64,000 nt of DNA from Kitasatospora sp. NBC_01246 (lineage in GTDB: Bacteria > Actinomycetota > Actinomycetes > Streptomycetales > Streptomycetaceae), in contig NZ_CP108484.1 in assembly GCF_036226505.1 (NCBI RefSeq), positions 806,001 to 870,000 of the forward strand, in the 5' to 3' direction. Below, in pieces: positions 1 through 7,682 of the stretch. A program made the position numbers and the translations under genes. Position 1 is the first letter of the stretch. Each line of letters starts with the position of its first letter. The notes under the pieces were generated by a model. That model made no database searches and was not told the origin of the DNA. It saw only the letters and a program-made list of their open reading frames with translations.

Positions 1-413
1 TGCAGGCGCTCGTCGGAGTCGGCCAGCACCAGCCCCGGCTCGATCTCCAGGCTGCCCGCTCCGCCGATGACGATCAGCCTGGTCCGGGGGTGACTCTCCA
101 GGGCCTTCACCAGGGCCCGCGCGGCGGTGGCGTGAACCGTCGGGTCGGCGATCGAGCGGCGCACGGTGTCCGCGATGTCGCGGGCGCCGTTTCCGAGCTG
201 GAACCCGCTGATCAGCACGTCCAGGCCGGGCAGGACGGCGGCGACGCCGGCCGCGTCGAGGACGTCGACGCTCTTCCAGATGACGTTCGCCCGGGCCTCC
301 TCGATCCGGGTGGCGTCCCGGCTGAAGGCGGTGACGTGGTGCCCCCGGCCGAGGGCTTCGGTGACGACGCGGCTGCCGATGGTGCCCGTGGCCCCGATCA
401 CTCCGATGCGCAT
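1..413 (-). CDS. NAD(P)-binding Rossmann protein, C-terminus cut by window edge
   Basis: Probable NAD(P)H-dependent oxidoreductase or NmrA/YwnB-like atypical short-chain dehydrogenase. The first 15 residues carry the dinucleotide-binding motif GATGTIGSR (Gly-x-x-Gly-x-x-Gly), followed by a beta-strand/Arg (AFSRD) typical of NADP preference, and later VIGGAGSL, a usual strand/loop of this family. The ATG at 413 is preceded by GGGGAGAG at good spacing. About 137 residues are visible; the family is usually 200-220, so the C-terminal third lies outside. It is divergent from a TetR-type regulator, and its own promoter (TTGCCG at 515-520, TATAGT at 491-496, both on this strand, 18-bp spacer) is overlapped by a 25-bp palindrome, so TetR repression is likely. 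Substrate unknown. Confidence 0.8.
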   Translation of the reverse strand, partial: MRIGVIGATGTIGSRVVTEALGRGHHVTAFSRDATRIEEARANVIWKSVDVLDAAGVAAVLPGLDVLISGFQLGNGARDIADTVRRSIADPTVHATAARALVKALESHPRTRLIVIGGAGSLEIEPGLVLADSDERL

Positions 414-486
414 GGCTCTCCCCTGTCTCATGCTGCGGCCCGGCTCATGCTGCCGCGCTTGCGAGCGCCGCCTGTTCACGGCGTAG

Positions 487-511
487 CAAAACTATACGGC
501 GTGCAGTTTTG
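487..511. promoter_or_regulatory. 25-bp palindromic operator, probable TetR site
   Basis: Outer arms CAAAACT and AGTTTTG are perfect inverted repeats, and the centre ACGnCGT is also symmetric, leaving only two mismatched pairs and the central base. It covers the -10 (TATAGT, minus strand, 491-496) and most of the spacer of the oxidoreductase promoter and lies about 40 bp upstream of the regulator's -10. The family assignment of the binder is inference from context. Confidence 0.7.
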
Positions 512-550
512 ATACGGCAACCAGCACGGGGACGCCGTAGAGCCCCGCGG

Positions 551-556
551 TAGAGT
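551..556 (+). promoter_or_regulatory. -10 element TAGAGT of the leaderless tetR-type gene
   Basis: TAGAGT ends 6 nt before the GTG at 563 and there is no convincing Shine-Dalgarno sequence, so transcription probably begins at the start codon. Confidence 0.5.
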
Positions 557-562
557 GACGGC

Positions 563-1333
563 GTGGCAAGCACAGACGCGGGAGAGACCGGCACCGGAAC
601 CCCTGACACGACGACCGCGGGCGCGGGACGGACAACGGGGCGCCGCGAGCGGCTGCGGGCCGAGACCACCGCCGAGATCAAGAAGGTCGCGCTGGAGCTG
701 ATGGCAGCGGGCGGCCCCGACGCGATCACGCTGCGGGCCATCGCCCGCGAGATGGGCATGACGGCCAACGCCATCTACGGGTACTTCGCCACCCGCGACG
801 AGCTGGTCACCACGCTGATCGACAACGTCTACAGCTCACTGGCCGACGCCGTGGAGGCCGCTTGGGCGGCCGCCCCCACCGGGGACCCGGCGGCCCGGAT
901 CCGGGCCTGGGCCGACGCCTTCCGGGACTGGGCCCTGGCCAATCCCGAGGGCTTCCGCCTCGTCTACGGCGACCCCGTCCCCGGCTACCGGTCCCCCGAG
1001 GGCGGCGCCGCCCCGGACGCCGCCCACCGGGTCTGCACCGGCATCACCGCACTCGCGGCCGAGGCCTGGCCGTACGCCGAACCCCGGTACTCCGACAGCG
1101 AGTTCGCGTGGTCCGACTTCGACCCCGGCCTGCTCGACAAGGTCCGCCCGGCCTTCCCCGACCTGCCCCCCGCCGCCGTGGCACTCGCCCTGCGGACCTG
1201 GAGCCACCTGCACGGCCTGGTGTCACTGGAGATCTACGGCCACCTGCGGACCCAGACCCTCAGCCCCGGGAAGCTCTTCCGCGAGGAACTGGCCCAGCTC
1301 GTCCGCTCCCTGGGCATCCCCCCGCGGGGGTGA
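563..1333 (+). CDS. TetR/AcrR-family repressor with WHG-type C-terminal domain
   Basis: 256 residues. The N-terminal helix-turn-helix spans about residues 30-80 (TLRAIAREMGMTANAIYGYF is the textbook TetR recognition region). The C-terminal ligand domain has the WSHLHGLVSLE segment that defines the WHG subgroup of TetR regulators, in which the Trp-x-x-x-His-Gly motif lies in the effector-binding helix bundle. GTG start at 563 chosen because TAGAGT lies exactly one -10 distance upstream (leaderless). A 29-residue Gly/Thr-rich head precedes the HTH. Divergent from the NAD(P)-binding gene, with a palindromic operator between the two, so it most likely represses that gene. The ligand cannot be inferred. 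Confidence 0.9.
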   Translation: MASTDAGETGTGTPDTTTAGAGRTTGRRERLRAETTAEIKKVALELMAAGGPDAITLRAIAREMGMTANAIYGYFATRDELVTTLIDNVYSSLADAVEAAWAAAPTGDPAARIRAWADAFRDWALANPEGFRLVYGDPVPGYRSPEGGAAPDAAHRVCTGITALAAEAWPYAEPRYSDSEFAWSDFDPGLLDKVRPAFPDLPPAAVALALRTWSHLHGLVSLEIYGHLRTQTLSPGKLFREELAQLVRSLGIPPRG

Positions 1334-1396
1334 CCATCACGGGTCGCGGCACCGCTCCGCCCCACCGATCCGCACCAGAGGACAGGACTCCACCCG

Positions 1397-2713
1397 GTGG
1401 ACGACGGGAACCACGACGGGCTCGGCTCCTACTGGGACCCGCTGCCCACCGCCCGGCGGCTGCTCACCGGCCAGCCGCACCTGGACCGGTTCGGCGGCCA
1501 CTGGGGCGAGCGCAACTGGCGCAACGTCCCGGGCCCGTTCTACGGCGCCGACACCGACAGCCTGCAACTGGGCCGCCGCGACGCACCCTTCCACCTCGCC
1601 CACGACGACGACCACGGCCCGTTCTCCGGCCGGGAGTTCGTCTACCGCCAACCGGTCGGCGCGGCACAGACGCGGGACCTGCTGGACGGCTGCGCCCTCG
1701 GTCACGGCGGCTTCGCGATGGACGGCGACGACCACTGGACCGTCCCGGCCGTGCGCGAGTGGTGGCAGGAACGCGGGCGGGTACGCGAATGGGCCGTCGA
1801 AGCGGCCGACCGCTGGTCGCGCGCTCGTGGAGAGCACCGCGAACACTACCGGGACGCCGCCGACGGCCTGCGCGACTACATCGCCCACCTCGACCACGGG
1901 CTGGAGGAGTACCTGCGCGGCTACCTCCTCTGGCTCGCCGAGCGCCGCCCGCGCCGCCCAGGCGAGCCGCTACCCCTTCTGGAGCGGCCCCGGCCCGGTG
2001 CGACCCTGCCCCCGACCGTCGGCAGGGCACCGACACCCGCACCCGCACCCGCACCCGGGCCAGGAGCCACGGCCGGGGAGCCGGTGCTCGCCGGCTACTT
2101 CGTGGCGGTCCCCGAGCCGGTGACCGGCTCGGGCCTGCCCCGGACGAAGCTGCTGACCACGGCGTCCGACTGCCTGATCGACCGGCTCCCGCAGGACGGC
2201 TGCTGGTTCCCCACCGCGCAGGACGCCCTGGCGGCCTGCGCACCGCTCGACGTACCGGCGGCGGCCCGGCTCTACGCCCTACTGGTACCGGCCGGCCATG
2301 CCGCCGCCCTCGCCACCGACATCCGCGCGGCAGACGGCCACGAACCGGTCCTGCTCGCACGACTCGACGGCCGGGCCGACGACCCGGCCACACCCGAGGG
2401 CGGGTACCAACTCGGCTGGGAGGTGCTCGGCTACGACCACGGCCTGCTGCACAGCTGGCTCTGCAACGACCTGTACCGGGAAGCCGTGCGCGCCCTCGCC
2501 GTCGACACCGACGACCGCGGACTGCTCTCCGGCCGGGAAGCGGCCGAGCGCGTCGCCACCTGGGCCAACGACCTCGGCGACACCAGACCCGTCACCTGGT
2601 TCCCGGCCGCCCTCGTCGAATGGAACGCCCCGATCGAGACCGACTTCGAGCCGATCACGACCGAAGCACCCCGCCCGCCCCGGCCATGGTGGCATCGCTT
2701 CACTGCCGGATGA
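1397..2713 (+). CDS. Unrecognised 438-residue soluble two-part protein
   Basis: I do not recognise this family. It has no signal peptide or membrane segment. Residues 1-200 form a Trp/His/Asp-rich region (for example HDDDHGPFSG) with long charged helices; a Pro/Ala linker (about 200-228, PAPAPAPGPG) separates it from a C-terminal part (229-438) rich in Trp and acidic residues. GTG start is preceded by purine-rich AGAGGACAGGA 12-20 nt upstream. It follows the TetR-type gene by 63 bp on the same strand with no hairpin between, so cotranscription is possible. Codon use is ordinary for the window, supporting a real gene. Confidence 0.7.
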   Translation: MDDGNHDGLGSYWDPLPTARRLLTGQPHLDRFGGHWGERNWRNVPGPFYGADTDSLQLGRRDAPFHLAHDDDHGPFSGREFVYRQPVGAAQTRDLLDGCALGHGGFAMDGDDHWTVPAVREWWQERGRVREWAVEAADRWSRARGEHREHYRDAADGLRDYIAHLDHGLEEYLRGYLLWLAERRPRRPGEPLPLLERPRPGATLPPTVGRAPTPAPAPAPGPGATAGEPVLAGYFVAVPEPVTGSGLPRTKLLTTASDCLIDRLPQDGCWFPTAQDALAACAPLDVPAAARLYALLVPAGHAAALATDIRAADGHEPVLLARLDGRADDPATPEGGYQLGWEVLGYDHGLLHSWLCNDLYREAVRALAVDTDDRGLLSGREAAERVATWANDLGDTRPVTWFPAALVEWNAPIETDFEPITTEAPRPPRPWWHRFTAG

Positions 2714-3031
2714 AAGCACTCGGCCCGGTCTGGGTACTGCTGCTCCGCTCCCCGGGGATGCCGCCGGCCGCCGCCGCGGGCGAACTCCGGCGGGTGGCAT
2801 TTCGCTGGTGCTGCGTCACCGTCGAATTACTGTGCGTTCCGCCGGGAGTGGATATGACGCCCAGTCATCGGAATGTCACGCATTTCCCCGAATGGATACC
2901 GGACCCTCTTCTACGGGCGGCCGGCGGTAATCGGTTCATCACGCATCGCTTTCGCTCCGCCCGGCAATTGCCGGGCGGAGCGCGGTCCGCCGCATTCCGC
3001 CCGCCCGGGTGGCCGGTTCCGGTGGGCGGGC
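2714..3031. other. Intergenic region of lower GC between convergent genes
   Basis: 318 bp, noticeably less GC-rich than its surroundings between 2810 and 2950. It contains a short inverted repeat ATGAC/GTCAT (2854-2868) and a long perfect palindrome at 2953-2982. A reading frame starting at 2854 runs through the palindrome with poor codon use, so I do not call it. Confidence 0.5.
2953..2982. terminator. 30-bp perfect palindrome, bidirectional terminator
   Basis: CGCTCCGCCCGGCAA pairs with TTGCCGGGCGGAGCG without mismatch. It lies between the convergent 438-residue protein gene and the roadblock-like gene and probably stops transcription from both sides. Confidence 0.65.
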
Positions 3032-3397
3032 TCAGACGTCCAGCCCGGCCTCGATGCGCTTGAGGCTGTGCCGGGCGAGTGCCAGGTTGGCCCGCGAGCG
3101 GTCCAGGGCCAGGTAGAGGAAGAGCGAACCACGCGCGCCCGCAAGGGGCCTGATCAGGTGGTACTGGCCGCCGAGGGTGATCAGGATGTCCTCGATGACA
3201 TCGTCGATCGACAGCGCCGCCATGGCCCTCAGCTTCGCCCGGACGACCTCGGTGTTGCTGGCGGCCGCGACCTCCAGATCGAGCTGCTGGTTCCCCCCGA
3301 GATGCCCGAGCGACATACCGCTCTCGTAGTCGACCAGGGCCACGCCGATGGCGCCCTCGATGCCCATCGCGTCCGTGAGTGCGCTGTCAATGTTCAT
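3032..3397 (-). CDS. Roadblock/LC7-fold small protein
   Basis: 121 residues with the alternating pattern of a roadblock/LC7 (MglB-like) domain: an N-terminal helix, strand GAIGVALVDYESGM, helix, then strands ILITLGGQYHLIRPL and LFLYLALDRS and a C-terminal helix NLALARHSLKRIE. The family forms homodimers that serve as GTPase-activating or scaffold partners of small Ras/Mgl-type GTPases. ATG at 3397 is preceded by AAAGGACGAACAGG. It is divergent from a second roadblock gene at 3542, and both share the C-terminal signature RxNLALA, indicating an ancient duplication. No GTPase is encoded next to them, unlike the conservon at 47-50 kb. Confidence 0.7.
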   Translation of the reverse strand: MNIDSALTDAMGIEGAIGVALVDYESGMSLGHLGGNQQLDLEVAAASNTEVVRAKLRAMAALSIDDVIEDILITLGGQYHLIRPLAGARGSLFLYLALDRSRANLALARHSLKRIEAGLDV

Positions 3398-3541
3398 GAC
3401 CTGTTCGTCCTTTGCGTGCCATCCGGGCGGAACCCCCGTGTGCAGGAATCAAAGTAGCAAGAAGGTCATCGGGTGTGGCCACCGCACGGAAATGGTGAAA
3501 TAAAGTACGCTGCCAGCGGTTCAGAAAGCGAAGGGGTACTG

Positions 3542-3901
3542 GTGCACGCGCTCGAAGCTTCCCTCTCCGATGTGCTCGACTCCCCCGGAGTGGTCGGCGC
3601 CGCGCTCGTCGACGCCGTCACGGGCCTCACCTATCGGTCCGCCGGGGAGCACCGACTGCTCGGGACCGGAGCCGAACTCGCCGAGCTGGCCAACCTGATC
3701 GGCGAACGGCTGTGCGAAGCCGGGGCGGAGGGCGAGTTGGAGAGCCTGGTGGTCACCAGCACCCGCCACCACCACGTCGTCCAGGTGGTCCCCCGGCAGG
3801 GCGACCCGCTGCTGCTGGCCACCGTGCTGGACCGCAGGCAGACCAACCTCGCCCTGGCGATCCGCCAGAGCGCCGACCGGGCAAAGGGCCTGCTGGCATG
3901 A
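3542..3901 (+). CDS. Roadblock/LC7-fold small protein, first gene of a three-gene operon
   Basis: 119 residues; pattern GVVGAALVDAVTGL (first strand), HHHVVQVVPRQGDPLLLATVLDRR (strands 3-5) and C-terminal helix TNLALAIRQSADRAK match the roadblock fold and the divergent neighbour. The GTG at 3542 is chosen because GAAGGGG stands 7 nt upstream; a GTG at 3473 would add a segment without coding character. Its stop overlaps the next start (ATGA at 3898-3901), so it is translationally coupled to the PATAN-domain gene. Confidence 0.7.
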   Translation: MHALEASLSDVLDSPGVVGAALVDAVTGLTYRSAGEHRLLGTGAELAELANLIGERLCEAGAEGELESLVVTSTRHHHVVQVVPRQGDPLLLATVLDRRQTNLALAIRQSADRAKGLLA

Positions 3902-4911
3902 CGGGCCGTCTCCACGACCCGGCCGCGCCCGCGTCCCCACTCGTGTCTCCCGCCGCACGCAACGTGCCCGCCCTCCTGCTGACGCTGCGCCAGGGCGAGT
4001 TCACCGGCTCGGTCACCGTCTCCAGCGCGCCGGGCGGCACCATCCACCTGGAGCGGGGGCTGGTCACCGCGATCGAGACGCCCGGGGCCCCGACCGTCGA
4101 GACCCTGCTGCTGAAGTCACGGCGCGTCGGCGAGGCGGACTGGTCCGCCGCCGAGACGGCCGCCACCGCCAACGCCCAAGGCGTCCCCGGCCTCCAGGGC
4201 GGCGAGCTCGGCGCGGCACTGGTGGCCCAGGGGTCGATCGGTGCCGCCGAACTCGAAATGGTCTGCGCGGCCGCCGCCTTCGACGGCGCCTTCGCCCTGG
4301 TCCTGAGCCCGCCCGGCAGTTGGGAGGTCGCCGAAGCGGCCGCCCCCGCCAGGATCGCGCTGCGCCCCGGCATCGAGCCGCAGCGGCTGTTCGAGGAAAC
4401 CGGCCAACGGGTGGCCCTGTTGACCCGCCTCTGGGGGCCGCCCGGACAGCTCGCTCGCAGCCGGATCCGCCCGGCCACCCCGGCCGGGTCGACGGCACCG
4501 CGGATCCCGGACCGCTACCGGGAGATCCTGGTCGCCGCCACCGGCCGGCGCACCGCGCGCGACATCGGGTTCGCACTCGGGCGCGGACTTTTCGCCGTGC
4601 TGCTCGACCTCGCCCGGATGGACGCCCGGCAGCTGCTCCACCGCGAGCCGGTGGTCCCGCCCGCCGCGGTGCCGAGCGTGGCGCCGCGCGCGCCGCACAC
4701 CGGCCCGCCGCCGGCCACGACCGGGCCGCTGCCCCGCCGGGTCCCCGCGCGGCGCGGCCCGCAGGCCCCGGACGGACCGACCGCAGCCGGCGGGCTCCCC
4801 CGCCTGCCCACCCGGCCCGAGGGCCCGGCTGCCGTCTCCGGCCAGCCATCGAACGTTCACCGCGCCGAGCGGACCGAGAAGACCGAAGAGACCGAGAAGA
4901 GCGCACCATGA
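3898..4911 (+). CDS. DUF4388/PATAN-domain protein with disordered tail
   Basis: 337 residues. Residues 20-80 (LLTLRQGEFTGSVTVSS, GGTIHLERGLVTAIETPG, ETLLLKSRRVGEADW) match the DUF4388 (PATAN) pattern, where a small glycine-rich beta unit reports on input and links to roadblock/GTPase or two-component modules. Residues 80-240 contain helical repeats resembling the GspE/PilZ-like 'low-level output' extension of these proteins. Residues 250-337 are Pro/Arg/Gly-rich and end in an acidic/basic EKTEETEK tail, probably disordered. Coupled by ATGA to genes on both sides, so all three products are probably made together and may form one complex. Confidence 0.65.
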   Translation: MTGRLHDPAAPASPLVSPAARNVPALLLTLRQGEFTGSVTVSSAPGGTIHLERGLVTAIETPGAPTVETLLLKSRRVGEADWSAAETAATANAQGVPGLQGGELGAALVAQGSIGAAELEMVCAAAAFDGAFALVLSPPGSWEVAEAAAPARIALRPGIEPQRLFEETGQRVALLTRLWGPPGQLARSRIRPATPAGSTAPRIPDRYREILVAATGRRTARDIGFALGRGLFAVLLDLARMDARQLLHREPVVPPAAVPSVAPRAPHTGPPPATTGPLPRRVPARRGPQAPDGPTAAGGLPRLPTRPEGPAAVSGQPSNVHRAERTEKTEETEKSAP

Positions 4912-5297
4912 GCAGCCAGACGTCATCCGCAGCACTCGTCGACGAGTTGAAGTCCCTCCGTGACCGGGTCGTGGGCATCTCCGAGAGCGTCGTCTCGACC
5001 GCCGACGGCCTGCTCGTGGCCGCCGACACGGCCGCCGTCCATCCCGAGTCGGCCTCCGCCCTGTCCGCCGCCATGCTCGGCCTCGGCCGGCGCACCGCCG
5101 CCGAGGTCGGCCTGGGCGGCCTGCGCGACGTGGTCACCCGCTGCGACGGCGGCTACGTCGTGGTGCTGGCGATCGGTGAGCAGGCGCTGCTGATGATCCT
5201 GGGCGACGAGGGCATGGACGTCGCCGGTCTGCACCGCGAGGCTCCCGCCACGATCCAGCGGCTGGGCGAGCTCCTCGGACTGGTTCCGACGCGCTAG
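4908..5297 (+). CDS. Roadblock/LC7-domain protein, third gene of the operon
   Basis: 129 residues and the most canonical roadblock domain of the cluster: long N-terminal helix (LVDELKSLRDRVVGISESVVS), strand TADGLLVAADT, central helix with SALSAAMLGLGRRTAAEVG, strands DVVTRCDGGYVVVLAIGEQALLMILGDE, C-terminal helix. It resembles CvnB of conservons (see 48866-49273). The start overlaps the upstream stop (ATGA at 4908-4911). The gene ends at the beginning of a 42-bp tandem repeat that runs into the convergent neighbour's stop codon. Confidence 0.8.
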   Translation: MSSQTSSAALVDELKSLRDRVVGISESVVSTADGLLVAADTAAVHPESASALSAAMLGLGRRTAAEVGLGGLRDVVTRCDGGYVVVLAIGEQALLMILGDEGMDVAGLHREAPATIQRLGELLGLVPTR

Positions 5298-5450
5298 GCC
5301 CGGACCGGGGCCACCGGCGCGGGCCGGGTCGCCGACGGGGCCCGGACCGGGGCCACCGGCGCGGGCCGGGTCGCCGACGGGGCCCGGACCGGGGCCACCG
5401 GCGCGGGCCGGGTCGCCGACGGGGCCGGACCGGGGCTACCGGCGCGGGCC
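5297..5450. repeat. 42-bp minisatellite, three full copies and a partial fourth
   Basis: Copies begin at 5297, 5339, 5381 and 5423 (GGCCCGGACCGGGGCC...). The first three are essentially identical; the fourth lacks one C, has T for C and contains the stop codon (5436-5438) of the minus-strand ricin-domain gene. The first copy begins at the last base of the roadblock gene's stop codon. The array therefore fills the whole space between two convergent genes. Confidence 0.9.
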
Positions 5451-7340
5451 GTAGTCCCAGTAGTGGTCGGGGTAGTCGCCGCACGGGTACTGCATCAGCG
5501 GTGCCTGCGGAGCGGTACTGCGGTAGGTGACGGCGAGGCACTGGTGGCTGTTGTCGTTGACGAACCGCATGCCGCGCGGCCACTTCTCGATCTTCCAGGA
5601 CTGCCCCGGGCTGCTCCGGCACTCCGACTGCACCACCTCGGCGGTGGCCCGGGTACTGGAGTTCCGGACGGACAGACAGAGGGCACTGTTGTAGCTGACG
5701 ATCCGGTAGTAGGTGTCGCCGTCCGGGTCCGTGTAGGCCTTCTGCGCCTCCCAGAAGTGGTCGGGGAAGTCCCCGCAGGGGTACTGCTGGACCTCCCGGC
5801 CGTCCTCCCGGGTGCCTCCGGGCGTGGCGATGCACTGCTGGCTGTTCCCGTTCCTGATCTCCACCGATCCCGTCGGCGGAACCACCGGGGCGCCGCCGAG
5901 CCGGCCCGGTGCCGGGACCTCCGCCGTCGGTGTGGAGCTGGCGGGCGCCGGGGGCGTACCGGCGGGCGTGGCCTCGCCCGAGGGGACGGCGGGAACGGCG
6001 GGATCCGGCGGCGGGCCGGCTCCCGTACTCCGAGCGGCCGTCCCGGCCGGTTCGGACGCCACCGGAGCGGACGGCGGCGGCACCGGCGGTGCGGTCGGCG
6101 TCCCGCCGGACCGGTCGGGCGCACTGCTCGGGGTGGCAGGAGCGGAGGGGGTCGACGAGACCGGCCCCGTACTCGGAGCCGGTGCCGAGGGGCTCCCGGC
6201 CGCCGGTGAGGGGGCGCCGGAGCCCGGCCTGCCCCAGGCTCCGGCCGCCTGCGGGACGGCGTCGAAGGGTCCGTGCGCCGCCGCGCCCAGGCGGACGCCC
6301 ACCAACACCCCGGCCAGCACCAGGATCGCGGCCAGCACCGCCCCCGCCGCCCCGACGGCCGCCCCCGCCCCGGCCTTACGGCGCCATCGCGCACCCGTGG
6401 GCCCGCCGCGCGGCGGGCCGAGGACGGTCGCACCGATCGCGACCTCGCGGGTCGGGCCGGTCGGGCCGCTCCGGCCGTGGTCCACGACCCGGACCAGCTC
6501 CCCCCGGACGATCCGGGGCCCGGCCGGGACGAGAGCCATCCCGGTCACCTCCCGGTACTGGCCGGCCAGCGCCTCCCGCACCCCCACGAGGTCGGCCTCC
6601 AGCCGCCGCAGCACCGGTAGGTGCGCTTCCACCCCGTCGCTCACCGGCTCCGCCCCGACCCGTGACCGTTCCCGGTCGACCAGGAGCCCGACGGCCTCCT
6701 GCTCCCGGCCGGCCGTGTGCCGCGCCTCACGGGCGCTCTCCCTGATGCGCCGTACCTCGGCCAGACACCAGGTCGCCTCCCGCAGCCGGACCTGCCGGAC
6801 CTGTCGGAGCGGCGCTGCCACCGGGTCGGTCGTGGCACCTTCCGGGGCGTCGGTACCGCCGGTACCACCGATACCCTCGACACCATCTGCACCACCGGCC
6901 AGCTCACTCCGCAGCTCGGCCACGATCGCGACCAGCACACGGATCAGGTCCTCCGCCTCCGCCATGCCCTCCTCGGCCTGCCGCTGCGCGTCCTGGGCCC
7001 GGTCCAGCGCCTGCTGCGCGGCCGACCGCCGGGCCGCGGGCGGCTGGAGCCCCTCGGCCGCCCGGGTCGCCTGCTCGTGCAGCTGGGCGGCCCGCGCCAG
7101 CAGCGCCGCCCGGGTCCGCGGGTCCTCCACCTGGTCGTGGACCAGCCGTTGGAGCAGGTGCCACGGGATGTCCTTCTCCGCGGAGCGGTACGCGCTCCAG
7201 CTCGTCCGACCGGCGGGGTAGCGCTGGGCGAGCCTGCGGAGGGTCACCCCCGAGGTCACCTCCCGCACGAACCGTGCCAGGGCGTCCGCCTGTTCGGTCT
7301 CCCCCTTCAGGCGCCCCTGCGGGCGTCCAGCACTACCCAC
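5436..7340 (-). CDS. Membrane protein: cytoplasmic helical domain, one TM, Pro/Ser stalk, ricin B-type lectin domain
   Basis: 634 residues. Residues 1-70 contain a short HTH-like segment (VTSGVTLRRLAQRYPAGRTS) seen at the head of many streptomycete membrane proteins; 70-280 are Ala/Arg/Glu-rich helices, probably coiled coil; a single hydrophobic segment (about 330-355, VGAAGAVLAAILVLAGVLVG) is followed by about 130 residues of Pro/Ser/Ala stalk. The last 130 residues are a beta-trefoil ricin-type lectin with three repeats (SQQCIATPGG, ALCLSVRN, HQCLAVTY), each followed by a QYPCGDFPDHFW-like turn. The GTG at 7340 follows GAGGGGGCAAGAG and excludes an implausible 74-residue upstream extension. 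The lectin domain would face outside. Confidence 0.8.
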   Translation of the reverse strand: MGSAGRPQGRLKGETEQADALARFVREVTSGVTLRRLAQRYPAGRTSWSAYRSAEKDIPWHLLQRLVHDQVEDPRTRAALLARAAQLHEQATRAAEGLQPPAARRSAAQQALDRAQDAQRQAEEGMAEAEDLIRVLVAIVAELRSELAGGADGVEGIGGTGGTDAPEGATTDPVAAPLRQVRQVRLREATWCLAEVRRIRESAREARHTAGREQEAVGLLVDRERSRVGAEPVSDGVEAHLPVLRRLEADLVGVREALAGQYREVTGMALVPAGPRIVRGELVRVVDHGRSGPTGPTREVAIGATVLGPPRGGPTGARWRRKAGAGAAVGAAGAVLAAILVLAGVLVGVRLGAAAHGPFDAVPQAAGAWGRPGSGAPSPAAGSPSAPAPSTGPVSSTPSAPATPSSAPDRSGGTPTAPPVPPPSAPVASEPAGTAARSTGAGPPPDPAVPAVPSGEATPAGTPPAPASSTPTAEVPAPGRLGGAPVVPPTGSVEIRNGNSQQCIATPGGTREDGREVQQYPCGDFPDHFWEAQKAYTDPDGDTYYRIVSYNSALCLSVRNSSTRATAEVVQSECRSSPGQSWKIEKWPRGMRFVNDNSHQCLAVTYRSTAPQAPLMQYPCGDYPDHYWDYGPRR

Positions 7341-7682
7341 CTCTTGCCCCCTCCCGTGTAGGCGGACGATCCGGGCTGTCCGCCGCTCGGTCGGCCCTCG
7401 GCCGATTCCTCGTAGCCGGACAATCCAACATGGCGCGCCGTGGGACCTCCACCGGTTCTTCGGACAACTTCCCGGTTCCGTCAGGACACCACCGGGCCGG
7501 GTGCGAATACCGAACTCGGCCAGGGCGGGCACCCCCTGAGTGCCCGCCAGGTGCCGGCCCACCGCTCCGCCGCGGCTCTCCCGCGATGGCGACCGGCACC
7601 GTCGCCCCCTCCACCCGGGCCGTCGGCCCTCCGGTAGTCTCCGCTGTCAACGGCCGGGCGCGGCGCGGCCGGGAGGCGGACC
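7341..7682. other. Intergenic region between divergent genes
   Basis: 342 bp holding the promoters of the lectin-domain gene and the flavoenzyme gene. It contains a 9-bp-stem hairpin (7524-7548) and a possible -10 TAGTCT near 7633 for the rightward gene. No reading frame with convincing features was found. Confidence 0.5.
7524..7548. other. Hairpin, 9-bp stem and 7-nt loop
   Basis: GGCGGGCAC pairs perfectly with GTGCCCGCC. It lies between two divergent genes, so it is more likely an operator or leader structure than a terminator. Confidence 0.4.

Noticed and set aside
2854..3031. Small ORF starting MTPSHRNVTHF
   Set aside because: It has poor codon use and runs through the terminator palindrome into the neighbouring gene's 3' end.
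5134..5480. Arg/Pro repeat peptide encoded by the 42-bp minisatellite
   Set aside because: The frame is one of several open frames through the array and has no start signal or conserved features.
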